DNA of 44,847 bases from Acidilobaceae archaeon (GCA_026985435.1 JALSQL010000049.1:1-44847); one strand, 5' to 3'; shown: positions 29,391-39,566, numbered from the stretch's first letter. Made by a program: numbers and translations. The notes: generated from the sequence alone by a model not told the origin.

Positions 29391-29669
29391 TTAAGCTTCC
29401 CCGCCTGCTGCCCTGAGGCTTTCCAGGGCGGCGCGCGCCGACGATAGCAGGTCGTCGATAGTGTTGCGAAGCCTGAGGATGCCCCTAGAGTCCCCGCAGT
29501 CAACCTCGACCCTGCACACGACCCTGTAGGACTCGGCCCTGCAGGAGACTCGAACACCCGGGGGCGCCTGGCGGTTGTCGGGCTCCAGCGCTTCCGCGAT
29601 AGCTGCGGAGGCCGGGCCCGAGTCTATCTCTAGTGTAGCCTCGCAGGCGCTAGGCCTGGCTGACCTCAA
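29391..29669 (-). CDS. pcc1: KEOPS subunit Pcc1
   Basis: IAEALEPDNRQAPPGVRVSCRAESYRVVCRVEVDCGDSRGILRLRNTIDDLLSSARAAL. Confidence 0.75.
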   Translation of the reverse strand: MRSARPSACEATLEIDSGPASAAIAEALEPDNRQAPPGVRVSCRAESYRVVCRVEVDCGDSRGILRLRNTIDDLLSSARAALESLRAAGGEA

Positions 29670-30906
29670 GCCAGAACCCCTCCTCCCTCGCCACCCTGGA
29701 CTCGACGAGCCTCTTGGGCAGCTCGTAGTCGGCCATAGCCGCCTGTAGGGGTGACACCAGGAGCCTGTCCTCCCGGACTAGAGCTATGACTGTGTCCTCG
29801 TCGAGGACGCCCAGACTCCTGAGGGCCATGTAGGCTATACTCGGGCTCTCCAGCTGGGGCTCCACACTATAGAGACGCAGCCACCCGGGCCCCCGGGCTC
29901 TAACCAGCTCGGCGCCCCACGCCCAGTCCACTATCCAGGGCGCCCTAGCCTCGAGGGCCCCCAGGGCGGCGGCGAGCTCCACCTGGGGGTCCACCATCGA
30001 TGCCGCTATAGCGGCCGTGCTCGACGACGCTTCCAGGGTGTAGACCAGCGCGTGGGCCGCCTCCCTGGGGTCCTCCAGGGGCGACCCCTCCAGGACCAGC
30101 AGCCCCGAGGCGGCCTCAGCCGCCTCTAGCCCGTCGTCCCCGCTGACGAGGTCTATGAGCCTCTCCAGCTCCCCCCGCTCCAGCCTCGCGGCAGGCCTGC
30201 CTGCCGCCGGGCCCAGCCCGGCCGCCGCCAGCCTCTCCCTGCAAGCGTCCTCCCCGTCCCTGGCCAGCGGCATGGGGGGCACCGCGGTCTTGCGGAGGGC
30301 CTCGCAGAGCGGCCTCGAGAGGGGCCTGTAGACTTTTAGCGTTGTCACTATCATGGGCTTGGGCTGCCCTTTGCTGGCAAGCCTCTCGACGTACACCCGG
30401 TCGAGCCCCGAGATCCTCCCAGTGCGGCCGACCCGGCCGTCGAGGTAGAGGCCGGCCAGGCTAGCTGCCCTCAGCTCGGGTGAGAGCCCCCCTAGCCCGC
30501 TCGCCTCGACTATTAGAGTGTAGGCCACGGCGAGGCTACCGTCTACCGCCAGGTACACGCTCCCCGGGGGCGGGTGCCCCCTGACGCGCTCCACCTGAGC
30601 CATGTAGACAAGCCTTGCCTCGACGTCGGCAGCCTTGTATGGGAGTCCAGGGTACCCCAGCAGGATTGAGGGGTAGTCCACAGCCGCTGGTGGCCTCACG
30701 GAGACCTTGAACGTCGCCGTTACCCCGAGGCGGTATAGATGGGCGAACACCACAGCCGCGGCCAGCACGGGGCCCGGGTGCGGGTATGCCCACACCCTCA
30801 CCAAGCCAGCGTCGACGCCCTCCTCCACTAGGCTGGCTATCGCCTTACCGGCGGCCTCTAGGTGCCTCGGCAGCTTCTCCCCAGCCTCGAGCTGTAGGAG
30901 CAGCAA
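29650..30906 (-). CDS. RecJ-like / Cdc45-like protein with no visible DHH motif
   Basis: Located between S15 and Pcc1-S3Ae as for archaeal RecJ homologs; lacks a DHH motif. Confidence 0.6.
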   Translation of the reverse strand: MLLLQLEAGEKLPRHLEAAGKAIASLVEEGVDAGLVRVWAYPHPGPVLAAAVVFAHLYRLGVTATFKVSVRPPAAVDYPSILLGYPGLPYKAADVEARLVYMAQVERVRGHPPPGSVYLAVDGSLAVAYTLIVEASGLGGLSPELRAASLAGLYLDGRVGRTGRISGLDRVYVERLASKGQPKPMIVTTLKVYRPLSRPLCEALRKTAVPPMPLARDGEDACRERLAAAGLGPAAGRPAARLERGELERLIDLVSGDDGLEAAEAASGLLVLEGSPLEDPREAAHALVYTLEASSSTAAIAASMVDPQVELAAALGALEARAPWIVDWAWGAELVRARGPGWLRLYSVEPQLESPSIAYMALRSLGVLDEDTVIALVREDRLLVSPLQAAMADYELPKRLVESRVAREEGFWLEVSQA

Positions 30907-30910
30907 GCGC

Positions 30911-30932
30911 GGCCCCCGGAGGGCCGGGGGCC
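30911..30932. repeat. 9-bp perfect inverted repeat directly upstream of the RecJ-like start codon
   Basis: GGCCCCCGG AGGG CCGGGGGCC. Confidence 0.85.
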
Positions 30933-30953
30933 GGGGTGGGGTCTATAACGTGG

Positions 30954-31409
30954 CTAGGCCCCGGCTACGAGTAGCCTGGCCTTCTCGGGGTCGTACTCCC
31001 AGTCCGGCGGCAGCTTGCCAACCCTCTTGTAGTACTTCACCAGCCTCCGTATCTTGCTCTCAAGGTCCATGAGGCCCTTCTTGGCGTGGAGGTCCTTGGG
31101 GTGCTCGTCCAGGTGCCTCCTCAGGTTTACCGCCTTCCGGATCAGTGCTAGGAGGTCCTCGGGCAGGGGCGGCGCCAGCCCCTTCTCCTCCAGTATCTCG
31201 ACTATCTTCTTGCCTAGTATCGGCTTCACGAGCGGTATGCCGAACTGGTCCCTCAGTATGATCCCGATCATGCTGGGGCCGTAGCCCTTACGGGCCAGGT
31301 CCTCTATTATGAGCTCGATCTCCTCGGGGGTGTACCTCACCCACACGGGCGCCTTCGCTCTAGCGGGCCTGGTCGAGTGGGACTGCCCCTTCTCCCTCCT
31401 CTTGTTCAA
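30954..31409 (-). CDS. rps15: Ribosomal protein S15 (TTG start)
   Basis: [68 protein letters not shown]. Confidence 0.95.
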   Translation of the reverse strand: MNKRREKGQSHSTRPARAKAPVWVRYTPEEIELIIEDLARKGYGPSMIGIILRDQFGIPLVKPILGKKIVEILEEKGLAPPLPEDLLALIRKAVNLRRHLDEHPKDLHAKKGLMDLESKIRRLVKYYKRVGKLPPDWEYDPEKARLLVAGA

Positions 31410-31450
31410 GCCCTCGCATCCCCCAGGCCTGGGGCACGCGCCCGGTGTTC

Positions 31451-32053
31451 CTATAAGCTTTGCCTCCCCAGCCCGCGCCAGCGGCTGGCCAGCCACTCGC
31501 CCAGCGCCCTGGCGGCCCTGGCCCTGTGGGAGTACCTGTTCTTCTCCTGGAGGCTCATCTCCGCGAACGTCCTCCCGTCGCCCTCGTCTGGTATGAATAT
31601 GGGGTCGAACCCGAAGCCCCCGGCGCCCCGTGGCTCCCCCGCTATCCTGCCGCAGACCTCCCCCTCGAATACCTTCTCGTAGGGGGGCAGTATGAGGGCT
31701 AGCGCGGCCCGGAAGCACGCCCTCCTCCGGGTGGAGCCCTCTAGGAGCTTGAGGATGCCCTCCACCCCTATTGTTTTGTAGGCGTAGCTGCTGTAGGGCC
31801 CGGGGAAGCCCCCCAGCTCCTCTATGAAGAGCCCGGAGTCGTCCGCTATCAGTGGCCTCCGGAGCTTAGAGTAGGCATGCCTGGCCGCCGTTAGGGCTAT
31901 CTCCCGGATGCTGTCGGACTGAATCTCGAGCTTGCCAACGCTGACCTGGTAGAGCTCCACACCATAGGGCTGCAGGGCGGCCTGGAGCTCGGCCAGCTTG
32001 TGCCTGTTACCGGTCACAAGGCCCAGCATCACCTTCAAGCCGTGCTCCCCCAC
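31451..32053 (-). CDS. XTP/dITP pyrophosphatase (Ham1/RdgB)
   Basis: [50 protein letters not shown]. Confidence 0.94.
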   Translation of the reverse strand: MGEHGLKVMLGLVTGNRHKLAELQAALQPYGVELYQVSVGKLEIQSDSIREIALTAARHAYSKLRRPLIADDSGLFIEELGGFPGPYSSYAYKTIGVEGILKLLEGSTRRRACFRAALALILPPYEKVFEGEVCGRIAGEPRGAGGFGFDPIFIPDEGDGRTFAEMSLQEKNRYSHRARAARALGEWLASRWRGLGRQSL

Positions 32054-32733
32054 ACGCTCCTCCTCTCGGCCACGTAGCGGCCCATCAGCCTGATCTCCTC
32101 GGCCCTCCTAATGATAGGACCGGCGCCCCCTCCCATCGCGTGCTTGTAGCCGTCGAGGAACGCCTCATAACCCGGCCCCGCCAGGTGGGCGTGGGCGCTC
32201 TCCAGGCTCCTCCGGAACAGGTGCACGTCAACAGCCATCTCCTCCACTCCGGGGTCGGGCTCCGCCAGGCCGAAGTCTATAACCACCAGGCCGCCGCTGG
32301 GGGTCACTATCAGGTTGGATGTCGTATAGTCGCCGTGGGAGACCCTAGCCCTGTGGAGCGCCGCTAGCACCTCGCCCGCCAGGCGCAGGAGCCTGGGGGC
32401 CTCCTGCGGGCTGCTGCGGAGCGCCTCCCTCAGGAGCGTCCCCTCCACGTACTCGAACACTATCAGGCCCAGGCTGGGGTAGGCGGCGAGAACCGCCGGG
32501 GCCGGGGCGCCCCCCCGCCTGGCCCTCAGGGTTAGCCTGGCCTCCCTCCTCGTTCTCCCGCTCCGGATCGAGAGGTCTAGCCTGGGGTGCCTATAGGGCT
32601 TAGGGGGCCTCAGCTTGTAGACCGCCCTCAGGCCGGCGTAGGAGCCTAGCCTCACCTCCGCCTCGGCTCCCCTGCCGAGGAGGGGTAGCCTCCCCAGGGA
32701 TTCGAGGGCTAGCCTAGCGTCGAGGGGTACCAT
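32035..32733 (-). CDS. bud32: KEOPS kinase Bud32
   Basis: GRGAEAEVRLGSY, YKLRPPKPYRHPRLDLSIRSGRTRREARL, VSHGDYTTSNLIV, VVIDFGLAEPDPGVEEMAVDVHLFRRSLESAH. Confidence 0.92.
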   Translation of the reverse strand: MVPLDARLALESLGRLPLLGRGAEAEVRLGSYAGLRAVYKLRPPKPYRHPRLDLSIRSGRTRREARLTLRARRGGAPAPAVLAAYPSLGLIVFEYVEGTLLREALRSSPQEAPRLLRLAGEVLAALHRARVSHGDYTTSNLIVTPSGGLVVIDFGLAEPDPGVEEMAVDVHLFRRSLESAHAHLAGPGYEAFLDGYKHAMGGGAGPIIRRAEEIRLMGRYVAERRSVWGSTA

Positions 32734-33725
32734 GGCACCTCCACCTCGTCGAGCCTCCACCTCTGCCTGATGAAGGCCCTAGCCGGCTCCAGGGTGGGCG
32801 CCCCGCTGCGCAGTGCTAGGAGGCCGGTGAGCGCTATCATGGCCCCGTTGTCCCCGGCGTACCTCTTCGGGACCGGCTTGTAGTCGACGCCCCGGGCCTC
32901 CGCCATGAGTCGTAGCTTCTCCCTCAACACGTCACTAGCCGCCACTCCGCCTGTGAGGGTTAGCTGCCCCTTCCCCGTGTGGGCTAGCCCCCTCTCCGCC
33001 ACCTCCACTATGGCGGAGTACGCTATCTCCCTGAGAGTGTAGCAGACGTCGGCCAGCCTACCGCGGCCGAGGCGCCTGGCGGCGCGGAGGGCCGCTGTTA
33101 GGAGGCCGGAGTACGAGACGTCCTGCCCCTTCACCACGTAGGGTAGCAGGCCGTCCACATAGTCCCCGCCCTCGGCGCACCTGTCAACGGCGTGCCTGCC
33201 TCCCACAACGTAGGGTGGGGCTATCCCGACCTCTCTGCTGAAGGTGTCAAGCAGGTTGCCTAGCGCGATGTCGAGTGTCTCCCCGAACACCCTATACCTC
33301 CCCTCGAGGAAGGTCGTTATCGTGGTGTTACCGCCCGAGACGTAGACGACCAGGGGGTCTAGGAGCCCCGTCGTGAACCGTGCTATCTCGATGTGCGCCA
33401 CGGCATGGTTGACCGGTATAAGGGGCTTCGAGTAGGCCGCCGCTAGGGCCCTGGCGACGGTCGCGCCAACCCTCAGGGCCGGCCCCATCCCGGGCCCCAG
33501 GGCCACTGCGACTCCAGCCAGGTCGCGGGGCCCAACGCCAGCCTCGCGGAGCGCTTCACCCACCGCCTCCCCGGCGACCCTCGAGAAGAACGAGGCCACC
33601 TCCCGGGGCAGGATGCCCCCCCTCTCTGGCCTGTAATGCCTGCGGACGTCCGAGAGTATGAAGGGCTCCTCTTCCCCCACCACCGAGACTCCGAATGTGT
33701 GGGCCGTCGACTCTATGCCCAGCAC
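32709..33725 (-). CDS. kae1: tRNA N6-threonylcarbamoyladenosine synthase Kae1
   Basis: VLGIESTAHTFGVSVV, VALGPGMGPALRVG, PVNHAVAHIEIARF, YVSGGNT; GTG start inferred just downstream of S27ae stop. Confidence 0.95.
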   Translation of the reverse strand: MLGIESTAHTFGVSVVGEEEPFILSDVRRHYRPERGGILPREVASFFSRVAGEAVGEALREAGVGPRDLAGVAVALGPGMGPALRVGATVARALAAAYSKPLIPVNHAVAHIEIARFTTGLLDPLVVYVSGGNTTITTFLEGRYRVFGETLDIALGNLLDTFSREVGIAPPYVVGGRHAVDRCAEGGDYVDGLLPYVVKGQDVSYSGLLTAALRAARRLGRGRLADVCYTLREIAYSAIVEVAERGLAHTGKGQLTLTGGVAASDVLREKLRLMAEARGVDYKPVPKRYAGDNGAMIALTGLLALRSGAPTLEPARAFIRQRWRLDEVEVPWYPSTLG

Positions 33726-33735
33726 GTAGAGGGGT

Positions 33736-33921
33736 CTACTTCGTGACGAACTCCGTGTACCCGCAGTGGCCACAGTGCCACCTCTCCACAGGCTTCAGGT
33801 GGTGGGCCATTATGCTTCCACAGCGCGGGCACTTCTTGTTCTTGAGGCGTATGGTGCCGGTCTTGTAGTCGTACTCGTACACCATCCTGATGTAGGCTTT
33901 AACCTTCTTCTTCCCCACCAC
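33736..33921 (-). CDS. rps27ae: Ribosomal protein S27ae
   Basis: [30 protein letters not shown]. Confidence 0.94.
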   Translation of the reverse strand: MVGKKKVKAYIRMVYEYDYKTGTIRLKNKKCPRCGSIMAHHLKPVERWHCGHCGYTEFVTK

Positions 33922-33931
33922 TCGTCACCCC

Positions 33932-34270
33932 CTAGAACTCCAGCTCGACGCCCCCGTTCCTGTCTATGACGTACTGCGGCTCGAACTGCAGCGCCCTCTC
34001 CTTCGAGTCGTATATGTGGACCTCCGCTACGGATACCCCCATACCGTACTCGGTGTCGATCCTCCTAATGTAGACCCTCGAGACGTCGGCTCCGAAAGCG
34101 TTGGCTAGGGCCATCCTGAGCATTATCCTCATCGGCGTGGGCTTCAGCATGTGGTGTATCCTCAGCGTCACCTCCCTCCTCCTTATGAGCGGGTTATACC
34201 AGTCCCGGACCACCTCCGCAACCACGCCCTCGCCGAGGTCTATCTTCCTTCCCTGCACCTGGCCGCTCAA
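33932..34270 (-). CDS. rps24e: Ribosomal protein S24e
   Basis: [65 protein letters not shown]. Confidence 0.94.
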   Translation of the reverse strand: MSGQVQGRKIDLGEGVVAEVVRDWYNPLIRRREVTLRIHHMLKPTPMRIMLRMALANAFGADVSRVYIRRIDTEYGMGVSVAEVHIYDSKERALQFEPQYVIDRNGGVELEF

Positions 34271-34309
34271 GCCTCCCCTCCCTCCCCGGGGGCCCCAGCT
34301 CCTAGGCTT

Positions 34310-34870
34310 TTATGCTAAAGCCCTCCCCGGCTGCAGGCGCATGTGGCGGAGCCAGGCGTCTATCCTCCTCTCCCTAGTGGCCCAGACCAGCGCTACCCCC
34401 CTGCCGGGCACGCCGTAGGCGACCAGGCCCCCCGTGGGCATGCACTCCAGGAGGGGGAGGGCCAGCATGTCCTCCTCCCCCTCAACGAACACCGCGTGGC
34501 GCCCCCCGGAGCGGGCCAGCCTGCATAGCAGGCCAGCGGCCTCCGGCGCTAGGCTCCCGCGGGGGTTGCGGGTTATGTGGACCCTGAACCCTAGCATGAT
34601 CGCGGGGCCTACAGGGGACTGGACCTCGATGCCCCTCCTGGTGACCCCGTCGAAGACGGTTATCACGAGCCCCGGCCACTCCTCGCTAGCCTCGAGCGCT
34701 TCCATACAGTGCCTGGAGACGACGTCGCCCACGCACGCCGCCGCTGTGGTTCGGGGTAGCGCCTCCGCTATGCACCCCTCGCCGCTGCACACGAGGCCCC
34801 GCGGGGCGGCGAAGTCCCTGCGGGCCTCTACCGGTAGGACCAGCGCTGGGATGGCCCGGGGGGCCTTCAA
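34310..34870 (-). CDS. GTP-dependent dephospho-CoA kinase (DUF359)
   Basis: VGDVVSRHCMEAL, LVITVFDGVTRRG, VHITRNPRGSLAPEA, VEGEEDMLALPLLECMPTGGLVAYGVPGRGVAL; TTG start. Confidence 0.88.
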   Translation of the reverse strand: MKAPRAIPALVLPVEARRDFAAPRGLVCSGEGCIAEALPRTTAAACVGDVVSRHCMEALEASEEWPGLVITVFDGVTRRGIEVQSPVGPAIMLGFRVHITRNPRGSLAPEAAGLLCRLARSGGRHAVFVEGEEDMLALPLLECMPTGGLVAYGVPGRGVALVWATRERRIDAWLRHMRLQPGRALA

Positions 34871-35067
34871 GCCGTGTAGCCCCCGACTCTTATCGCGTAG
34901 ATGTACGCCTTCTCCCTGCCAAGTATCCTGGCGACGTAGCTCTCCTTGGGGTCTAGGATTATTACTATCCCGTCCCAGTCGTCGGAGAAGCTGGTGCCGC
35001 CGCACACGGGGCAGACCTCGGCGTCGCGCTTCACGAGGGCGCCGCAGGTCCTGCAGGCCTTGAACAT
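34867..35067 (-). CDS. spt4: Transcription elongation factor Spt4 (RpoE'')
   Basis: KACRTCGALVKRDAEVCPVCGGTSFSDDWDGIVIILDPKESYVARILG. Confidence 0.95.
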   Translation of the reverse strand: MFKACRTCGALVKRDAEVCPVCGGTSFSDDWDGIVIILDPKESYVARILGREKAYIYAIRVGGYTA

Positions 35068-35084
35068 GCTCCGCTTCGGCAGGC

Positions 35085-35651
35085 CTACTCACCCCCCTCC
35101 CTGGAGACCTGCTCCTCGACCCACTCCTCCTTCCCCAGGTAGGGCTGCCTCATCGTTAGCCCTATCCTGAGCTGCCTGGAGACCCTGTCGGCGCCGCTGA
35201 TCTGTGTTATCCTCACCCTCACAACGTCGCCCACGCCCACCGACCGGCCGCTCTCTGTGCCCACGAAGCCCCTCATCGCCGGCTGGTACTCCACCCTCTC
35301 GTCCATTATCTGGCTCCTATGGACGAAGCCGTCGAGCGGCCCGAGGTCTACGAAGAGGCCGAACTCGCGCGCCTCCTTCACGCGCCCCCGGGCGACCTCC
35401 AGCAGCACGGGCTTGTATGCGACCACCTCGTACTCGACCGGGTAGTAGGTGTGGGGGTCCCCGGGCAGCAGGATGCCGTCGCCGACCACGCGGGCGCTCA
35501 CGACCGCCAGGTATATGCCCTGCTCGGGGTCCCGGGTTCCCTCAACGCTCGACCTCAGTATCTCCAGCACGACCTCGTCGAGCGGCCGCTCCTCCCGCAT
35601 GGCCATGGGCGGTACTCCGACCCACTCCCTCATCTTGTACAGCACGTACAA
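35085..35651 (-). CDS. rpo7: RNA polymerase subunit Rpo7 (RpoE'), TTG start
   Basis: YVLYKMREWVGVPPMAMREE...YPVEYEVVAYKPVLLEVARGRVKEAREFGLFVDLGPLDGFVHRSQIMDE (S1). Confidence 0.94.
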   Translation of the reverse strand: MYVLYKMREWVGVPPMAMREERPLDEVVLEILRSSVEGTRDPEQGIYLAVVSARVVGDGILLPGDPHTYYPVEYEVVAYKPVLLEVARGRVKEAREFGLFVDLGPLDGFVHRSQIMDERVEYQPAMRGFVGTESGRSVGVGDVVRVRITQISGADRVSRQLRIGLTMRQPYLGKEEWVEEQVSREGGE

Positions 35652-35740
35652 GCCTCCACCCCCAGCCCGCCCCGCGGGGCTGGCTACCTCGGGCCTCTGG
35701 GCGGGCACGGCTCTGCCCTAATAACGTCTACCATTAAAGT

Positions 35741-36193
35741 CTACAGGGGCTCCCATTCAAGCTCAAGAATCCCCTCCGATTCCCTATAGTATAGCGTGGG
35801 CACCCCCAGCTTCCTCAGCCTCCTCCTCAGGGTGCGGTCGCTCGACGCCACGACGACCCTCAAGCCCTCAGCCCTGAGTGACCTCGCCGCGGCCTCGATC
35901 GAGTCGTCCGCGTCCCGCACCCCCGTCTCGAGGGCCTTCACCCCCAGGCGCTCAGCCAGGCGTAGCGCCCCGGCGGCGAGCCTCCTCACCGTCTGCCTGG
36001 GGTGCGTGGCGGCCAGCCGCTCGAGCTCCTCTAGGACCGAGTCTGTCGCGTATAGATCGTAGGCGGCCCCGAGGGCCTCCCCGATCATGGAGGGCGCCAC
36101 GGCCCCCGACGCCATCATGATCAGCGTGTTGGAGTCTAGGATAACCGCTAGCCTCTCTACTCTTTTACGATCCCCCAGCCTACCAGCCTCCAC
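35741..36193 (-). CDS. Fcf1/Utp24-like PIN domain protein
   Basis: VILDSNTLIMMASGAV...VRDADDSIEAAARSLRAEGLRVVVASSDRTLRRRLRKLGVP; next to aIF2-gamma. Confidence 0.82.
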   Translation of the reverse strand: MEAGRLGDRKRVERLAVILDSNTLIMMASGAVAPSMIGEALGAAYDLYATDSVLEELERLAATHPRQTVRRLAAGALRLAERLGVKALETGVRDADDSIEAAARSLRAEGLRVVVASSDRTLRRRLRKLGVPTLYYRESEGILELEWEPL

Positions 36194-37395
36194 TTCCCGT
36201 GCACCCTCTTGCTTATGGCCACGCGGGCGCCCCTCCAGGCGACCACGGGCCTCCTAAGTATGACCTCCAGCGTGTCCTTGGTCACCCTCGTGGTGACGCC
36301 CAGCGTTATTGCGGTGCCCACGGTTATCATCAGCGGCTCCCTGGGCTGGATGCTTGTAACCCTAACCTCCTCCTTGAGGCCGACGACTCTCTCGAGGAGC
36401 CTGTACTCGATGTGGAGCCTGTCGAAGACTGGCGGCAGCTGGCCAGGCTTGCCGACGGCGTTTCCGACTAGGTTGTCGGACTTTGTCAGGCTCGGGTCGA
36501 GCTTCGTCCCTATAGCCACCAGGCCGCCGGGCTTCGCCTCCTCAACCTCTATGCTGCCGAATCGGAGGCTCTCGACGGTCGTGTGGAGCGGCACATACTC
36601 TATCTTGGAGCCCTTCCTCACGGGGGCCCCAGGGAGTATCTCTATCTCATCTCCGACCCGGAACACTCCATGCATTATAGCGCCGCCAATGACGCCCCCA
36701 ACCAGCTTGTCCGGCGGCGTCCCAGGCTTGTTCACGTCGAAGCTCCTCGCGACGAACATTAGCGGCGGCTTGTCCAGCTCCCTCTCGGGTGTGGGTATGA
36801 ACTCCTCTATGGCTGCTAGCACCGCGTCTATGTTACCCCTCTTCAGGGCGCTGACCGGTATGATCGGGGCGTCCTCCGCCCACGTGCCCTCGAGGAACCT
36901 CTTTATCTCCCTATAGCTCTCCCTCGCCCTCTCCGGGGTCACCACGTCGACCTTGTTCTGCACTACCACCAGGTTCCTGACGCCTATGATGTCTAGCGCT
37001 ACGAAGTGCTCCCTAGTCTGGGGCTGGGGGCAGGGCTCGTTCGCCGCAACCACCAGTATCGCCCCGTCCATCAGCGCCGCGCCGGAGAGCATCGTCGCCA
37101 TCAGTATCTCGTGCCCGGGGGCGTCCACGTACGAGACCCTCCTCCGGAGCACGGGCGTGGCGCTCGGATCGCACTCGCAGACGGGCTCGGGGGTGAAGGC
37201 TTCTATGCCACTACAGCCCTCGCACTGCCACACCTCGCCATCGGCGTATCCCAGCTTTATCGTCATGCCCCTCCTGATCTCCTCGCTGTGCCTCATGGTC
37301 CAGACCCCGGTGAGGGCTTGGACCAGGGTCGTCTTACCGTGGTCTACGTGGCCGACGACACCGATGTTGACCTCGGGCTGCCTCTGCTCCACCAT
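36157..37395 (-). CDS. Translation initiation factor aIF2 gamma
   Basis: [53 protein letters not shown]. Confidence 0.97.
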   Translation of the reverse strand: MVEQRQPEVNIGVVGHVDHGKTTLVQALTGVWTMRHSEEIRRGMTIKLGYADGEVWQCEGCSGIEAFTPEPVCECDPSATPVLRRRVSYVDAPGHEILMATMLSGAALMDGAILVVAANEPCPQPQTREHFVALDIIGVRNLVVVQNKVDVVTPERARESYREIKRFLEGTWAEDAPIIPVSALKRGNIDAVLAAIEEFIPTPERELDKPPLMFVARSFDVNKPGTPPDKLVGGVIGGAIMHGVFRVGDEIEILPGAPVRKGSKIEYVPLHTTVESLRFGSIEVEEAKPGGLVAIGTKLDPSLTKSDNLVGNAVGKPGQLPPVFDRLHIEYRLLERVVGLKEEVRVTSIQPREPLMITVGTAITLGVTTRVTKDTLEVILRRPVVAWRGARVAISKRVHGKWRLVGWGIVKE

Positions 37396-37591
37396 AGCCC
37401 TAACCCCGTCTCCGAGAGACGCCCGGCTACCCGCCTATTATGCGTGAGCCCAAGAGGCGGTCGACCGAGGGTACTGGCGTCACGGCCCGGCGCGGGCTCG
37501 ACCTAAAGCGCTTCTTCATCCCGCCCCCACTTACCAGCGCTCCCGGGGAGGCTTTATCGCAGCCCGGGAGGCGCTGGAGCCGGGGGCCCGC

Positions 37592-38506
37592 TTGGAGGTT
37601 GAGGTGGCGGTTTTCCGCGATTACGAGTTCCCACTCGACAAGCCGGTCAACTTCTACCTAGTCCGAGCTGGCTCGGTGAGTGTGCTGGTCGATACTGGCA
37701 CTGGGAGAACGCTCTCCACCCAGGCCCTCAACCCTAGCGTGGTAGTGCTAACCCACTACCACTGGGACCATAGCGGGGGCCTCGTGCCCCTGGCCCGCTC
37801 GGGCCGCGGGGCTCTCAGGGTGTGCGCCTCGCGCAGAACCATAGAGCAGCTCTCGCGGCCCAGCTGGGTTCTAGAACACATGGAGACCGTCGGCAGGGCA
37901 GTGGGCCTCAGGGCTGGCCCTGGGGAGAGGGCATTCGCGGAGGCGATGTATAGCCGGTATTCCGCCATAAGTGAGGCCGCCAGCGCTCTCGGCGTTGAGG
38001 AGGTCGGCGAGTGCCTATCAAAAATGGGCGTAGTCGCGGACTGGCTGGAGTGCCCCGGCCACTCCGACGACCACATATGCGTCGAGCTCGGGCGCCACCT
38101 ATTTGTTGGCGACAACATTATAGGCTCGCCCAACGTGACGCTCTCCAACACCTACAAGTACTTCGAGAGCATGACGCTGGCCCTAGCCAGGCCCTCATTC
38201 GCCACCGTACACCCCGGCCACGGCCCGGGCGCTCTGACTAGGACTGATGCCGCTAGCCTGCTGGTCGAGACGATGAGGAGGAAGAGGAGGAGGCTCGCCT
38301 TAGCTATCGCCGCCGCTGCTAGGGGTGGAGGGAGGTGGGTGGGCCTAGACGAGGTCTACAGGACCGTGTACCCGGCCCCCCCAAACCCTGTGGTGGCGTG
38401 GGTAGCCGCCAGGAGCCTGCTGGGGTACCTGGCCTCCCTGGAGTCGGACGGCGTTGTCGAGGTTGACAGGTCGCGGAGCCCCTGGAGGGTGAGGTTGATG
38501 GGCTAG
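37592..38506 (+). CDS. Metallo-beta-lactamase-fold hydrolase
   Basis: [17 protein letters not shown] (HxHxDH), [25 protein letters not shown]. Confidence 0.88.
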   Translation: MEVEVAVFRDYEFPLDKPVNFYLVRAGSVSVLVDTGTGRTLSTQALNPSVVVLTHYHWDHSGGLVPLARSGRGALRVCASRRTIEQLSRPSWVLEHMETVGRAVGLRAGPGERAFAEAMYSRYSAISEAASALGVEEVGECLSKMGVVADWLECPGHSDDHICVELGRHLFVGDNIIGSPNVTLSNTYKYFESMTLALARPSFATVHPGHGPGALTRTDAASLLVETMRRKRRRLALAIAAAARGGGRWVGLDEVYRTVYPAPPNPVVAWVAARSLLGYLASLESDGVVEVDRSRSPWRVRLMG

Positions 38507-38739
38507 CGGCGCCTCCTGCTGAGCTTCCTGGCCTCCCTCTCCGTCTCCCTCAGTATGAGGATGTCGCCAACCCTAACGGGGCCCATGACGTTCCTCGTTA
38601 TTATCCTCCCCTTATCGCGGCCCTCGAGTATCCTGACGCGAACCTGGGTCACCTCGCCCGCGACCCCTGTCCTCCCCAGTATCTGTATCACCTCGGCGGG
38701 GTATCCTATGTCCTCTATGATGCTCCCCTCCTCGGACAC
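38503..38739 (-). CDS. rps28e: Ribosomal protein S28e
   Basis: [57 protein letters not shown]. Confidence 0.95.
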   Translation of the reverse strand: MSEEGSIIEDIGYPAEVIQILGRTGVAGEVTQVRVRILEGRDKGRIITRNVMGPVRVGDILILRETEREARKLSRRRR

Positions 38740-38834
38740 TCCAGCCTCACCGCCAGCCTGGGCTTCGGGGGAAGGGCTAAAAACTCGCTGTCCCCCGCAG
38801 GGCCAGCATCGGGTATCGGAGGGGGTGGACGAGT

Positions 38835-39023
38835 GTGCCCAAGCTACGCACGTGCAGCTACTGTGGAGGCATAATAGAGCCCGGCACAGGCATCATGTAC
38901 GTTACTAAGAGGGGCGACATTCTATGGTTCTGTAGCAGCAAGTGCTTCAAGAACTTCCTCAAGCTACGCCGGAAGCCTGCGAAGGTCACCTGGATCGCCA
39001 AGAGGATGTCTAGGAGGTCCTGA
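38835..39023 (+). CDS. rpl24e: Ribosomal protein L24e (GTG start)
   Basis: [50 protein letters not shown]. Confidence 0.95.
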   Translation: MPKLRTCSYCGGIIEPGTGIMYVTKRGDILWFCSSKCFKNFLKLRRKPAKVTWIAKRMSRRS

Positions 39024-39128
39024 GAGCCCCAGCCTCCCCCGGGGCTGGCGCTGCTCCTCCCCCTGCCTGCCCTGGGCTGGGCGGCTTTAACCCCCCACAA
39101 TGGGGTGCCGGGGGCTGGGTGCTTCGGG

Positions 39129-39566
39129 GTGGCGGTCGAGAGGACCCTGGTGCTCGTGAAGCCTGACGGCGTTCGGCGGGGCTTGGTGGGCGAGGTAATC
39201 TCGAGGTTTGAGAAGAAGGGCCTCAAGCTCCGGGCCCTGAGGATGTTGTGGATGACGCGGGAGCAGGCGGAGGAGTTCTACTCGGTCCACCGAGAGAAGC
39301 CCTTCTTCAGGGACCTCGTGGAGTTCATAACCAGCGGCCCTATAGTGGCCATGGTCCTCGAGGGCGACTCCGCGATAAGCGTTGTACGCCTCATGATCGG
39401 CTCCACCGACGGCAGGAAGGCGGCCCCTGGCACTATACGCGGGGACTTCGCCCTCTCCATACAGGATAACGTCGTCCACGCGAGCGACTCCCCGGAGAGT
39501 TTCGAGAGGGAGTTCCGGGTCGTCTTCAGCGAGGAGGACGTTGTAGGCGACTATGAGAGGTGCTAG
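39129..39566 (+). CDS. ndk: Nucleoside diphosphate kinase
   Basis: [37 protein letters not shown]...[17 protein letters not shown]. Confidence 0.95.
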   Translation: MAVERTLVLVKPDGVRRGLVGEVISRFEKKGLKLRALRMLWMTREQAEEFYSVHREKPFFRDLVEFITSGPIVAMVLEGDSAISVVRLMIGSTDGRKAAPGTIRGDFALSIQDNVVHASDSPESFEREFRVVFSEEDVVGDYERC

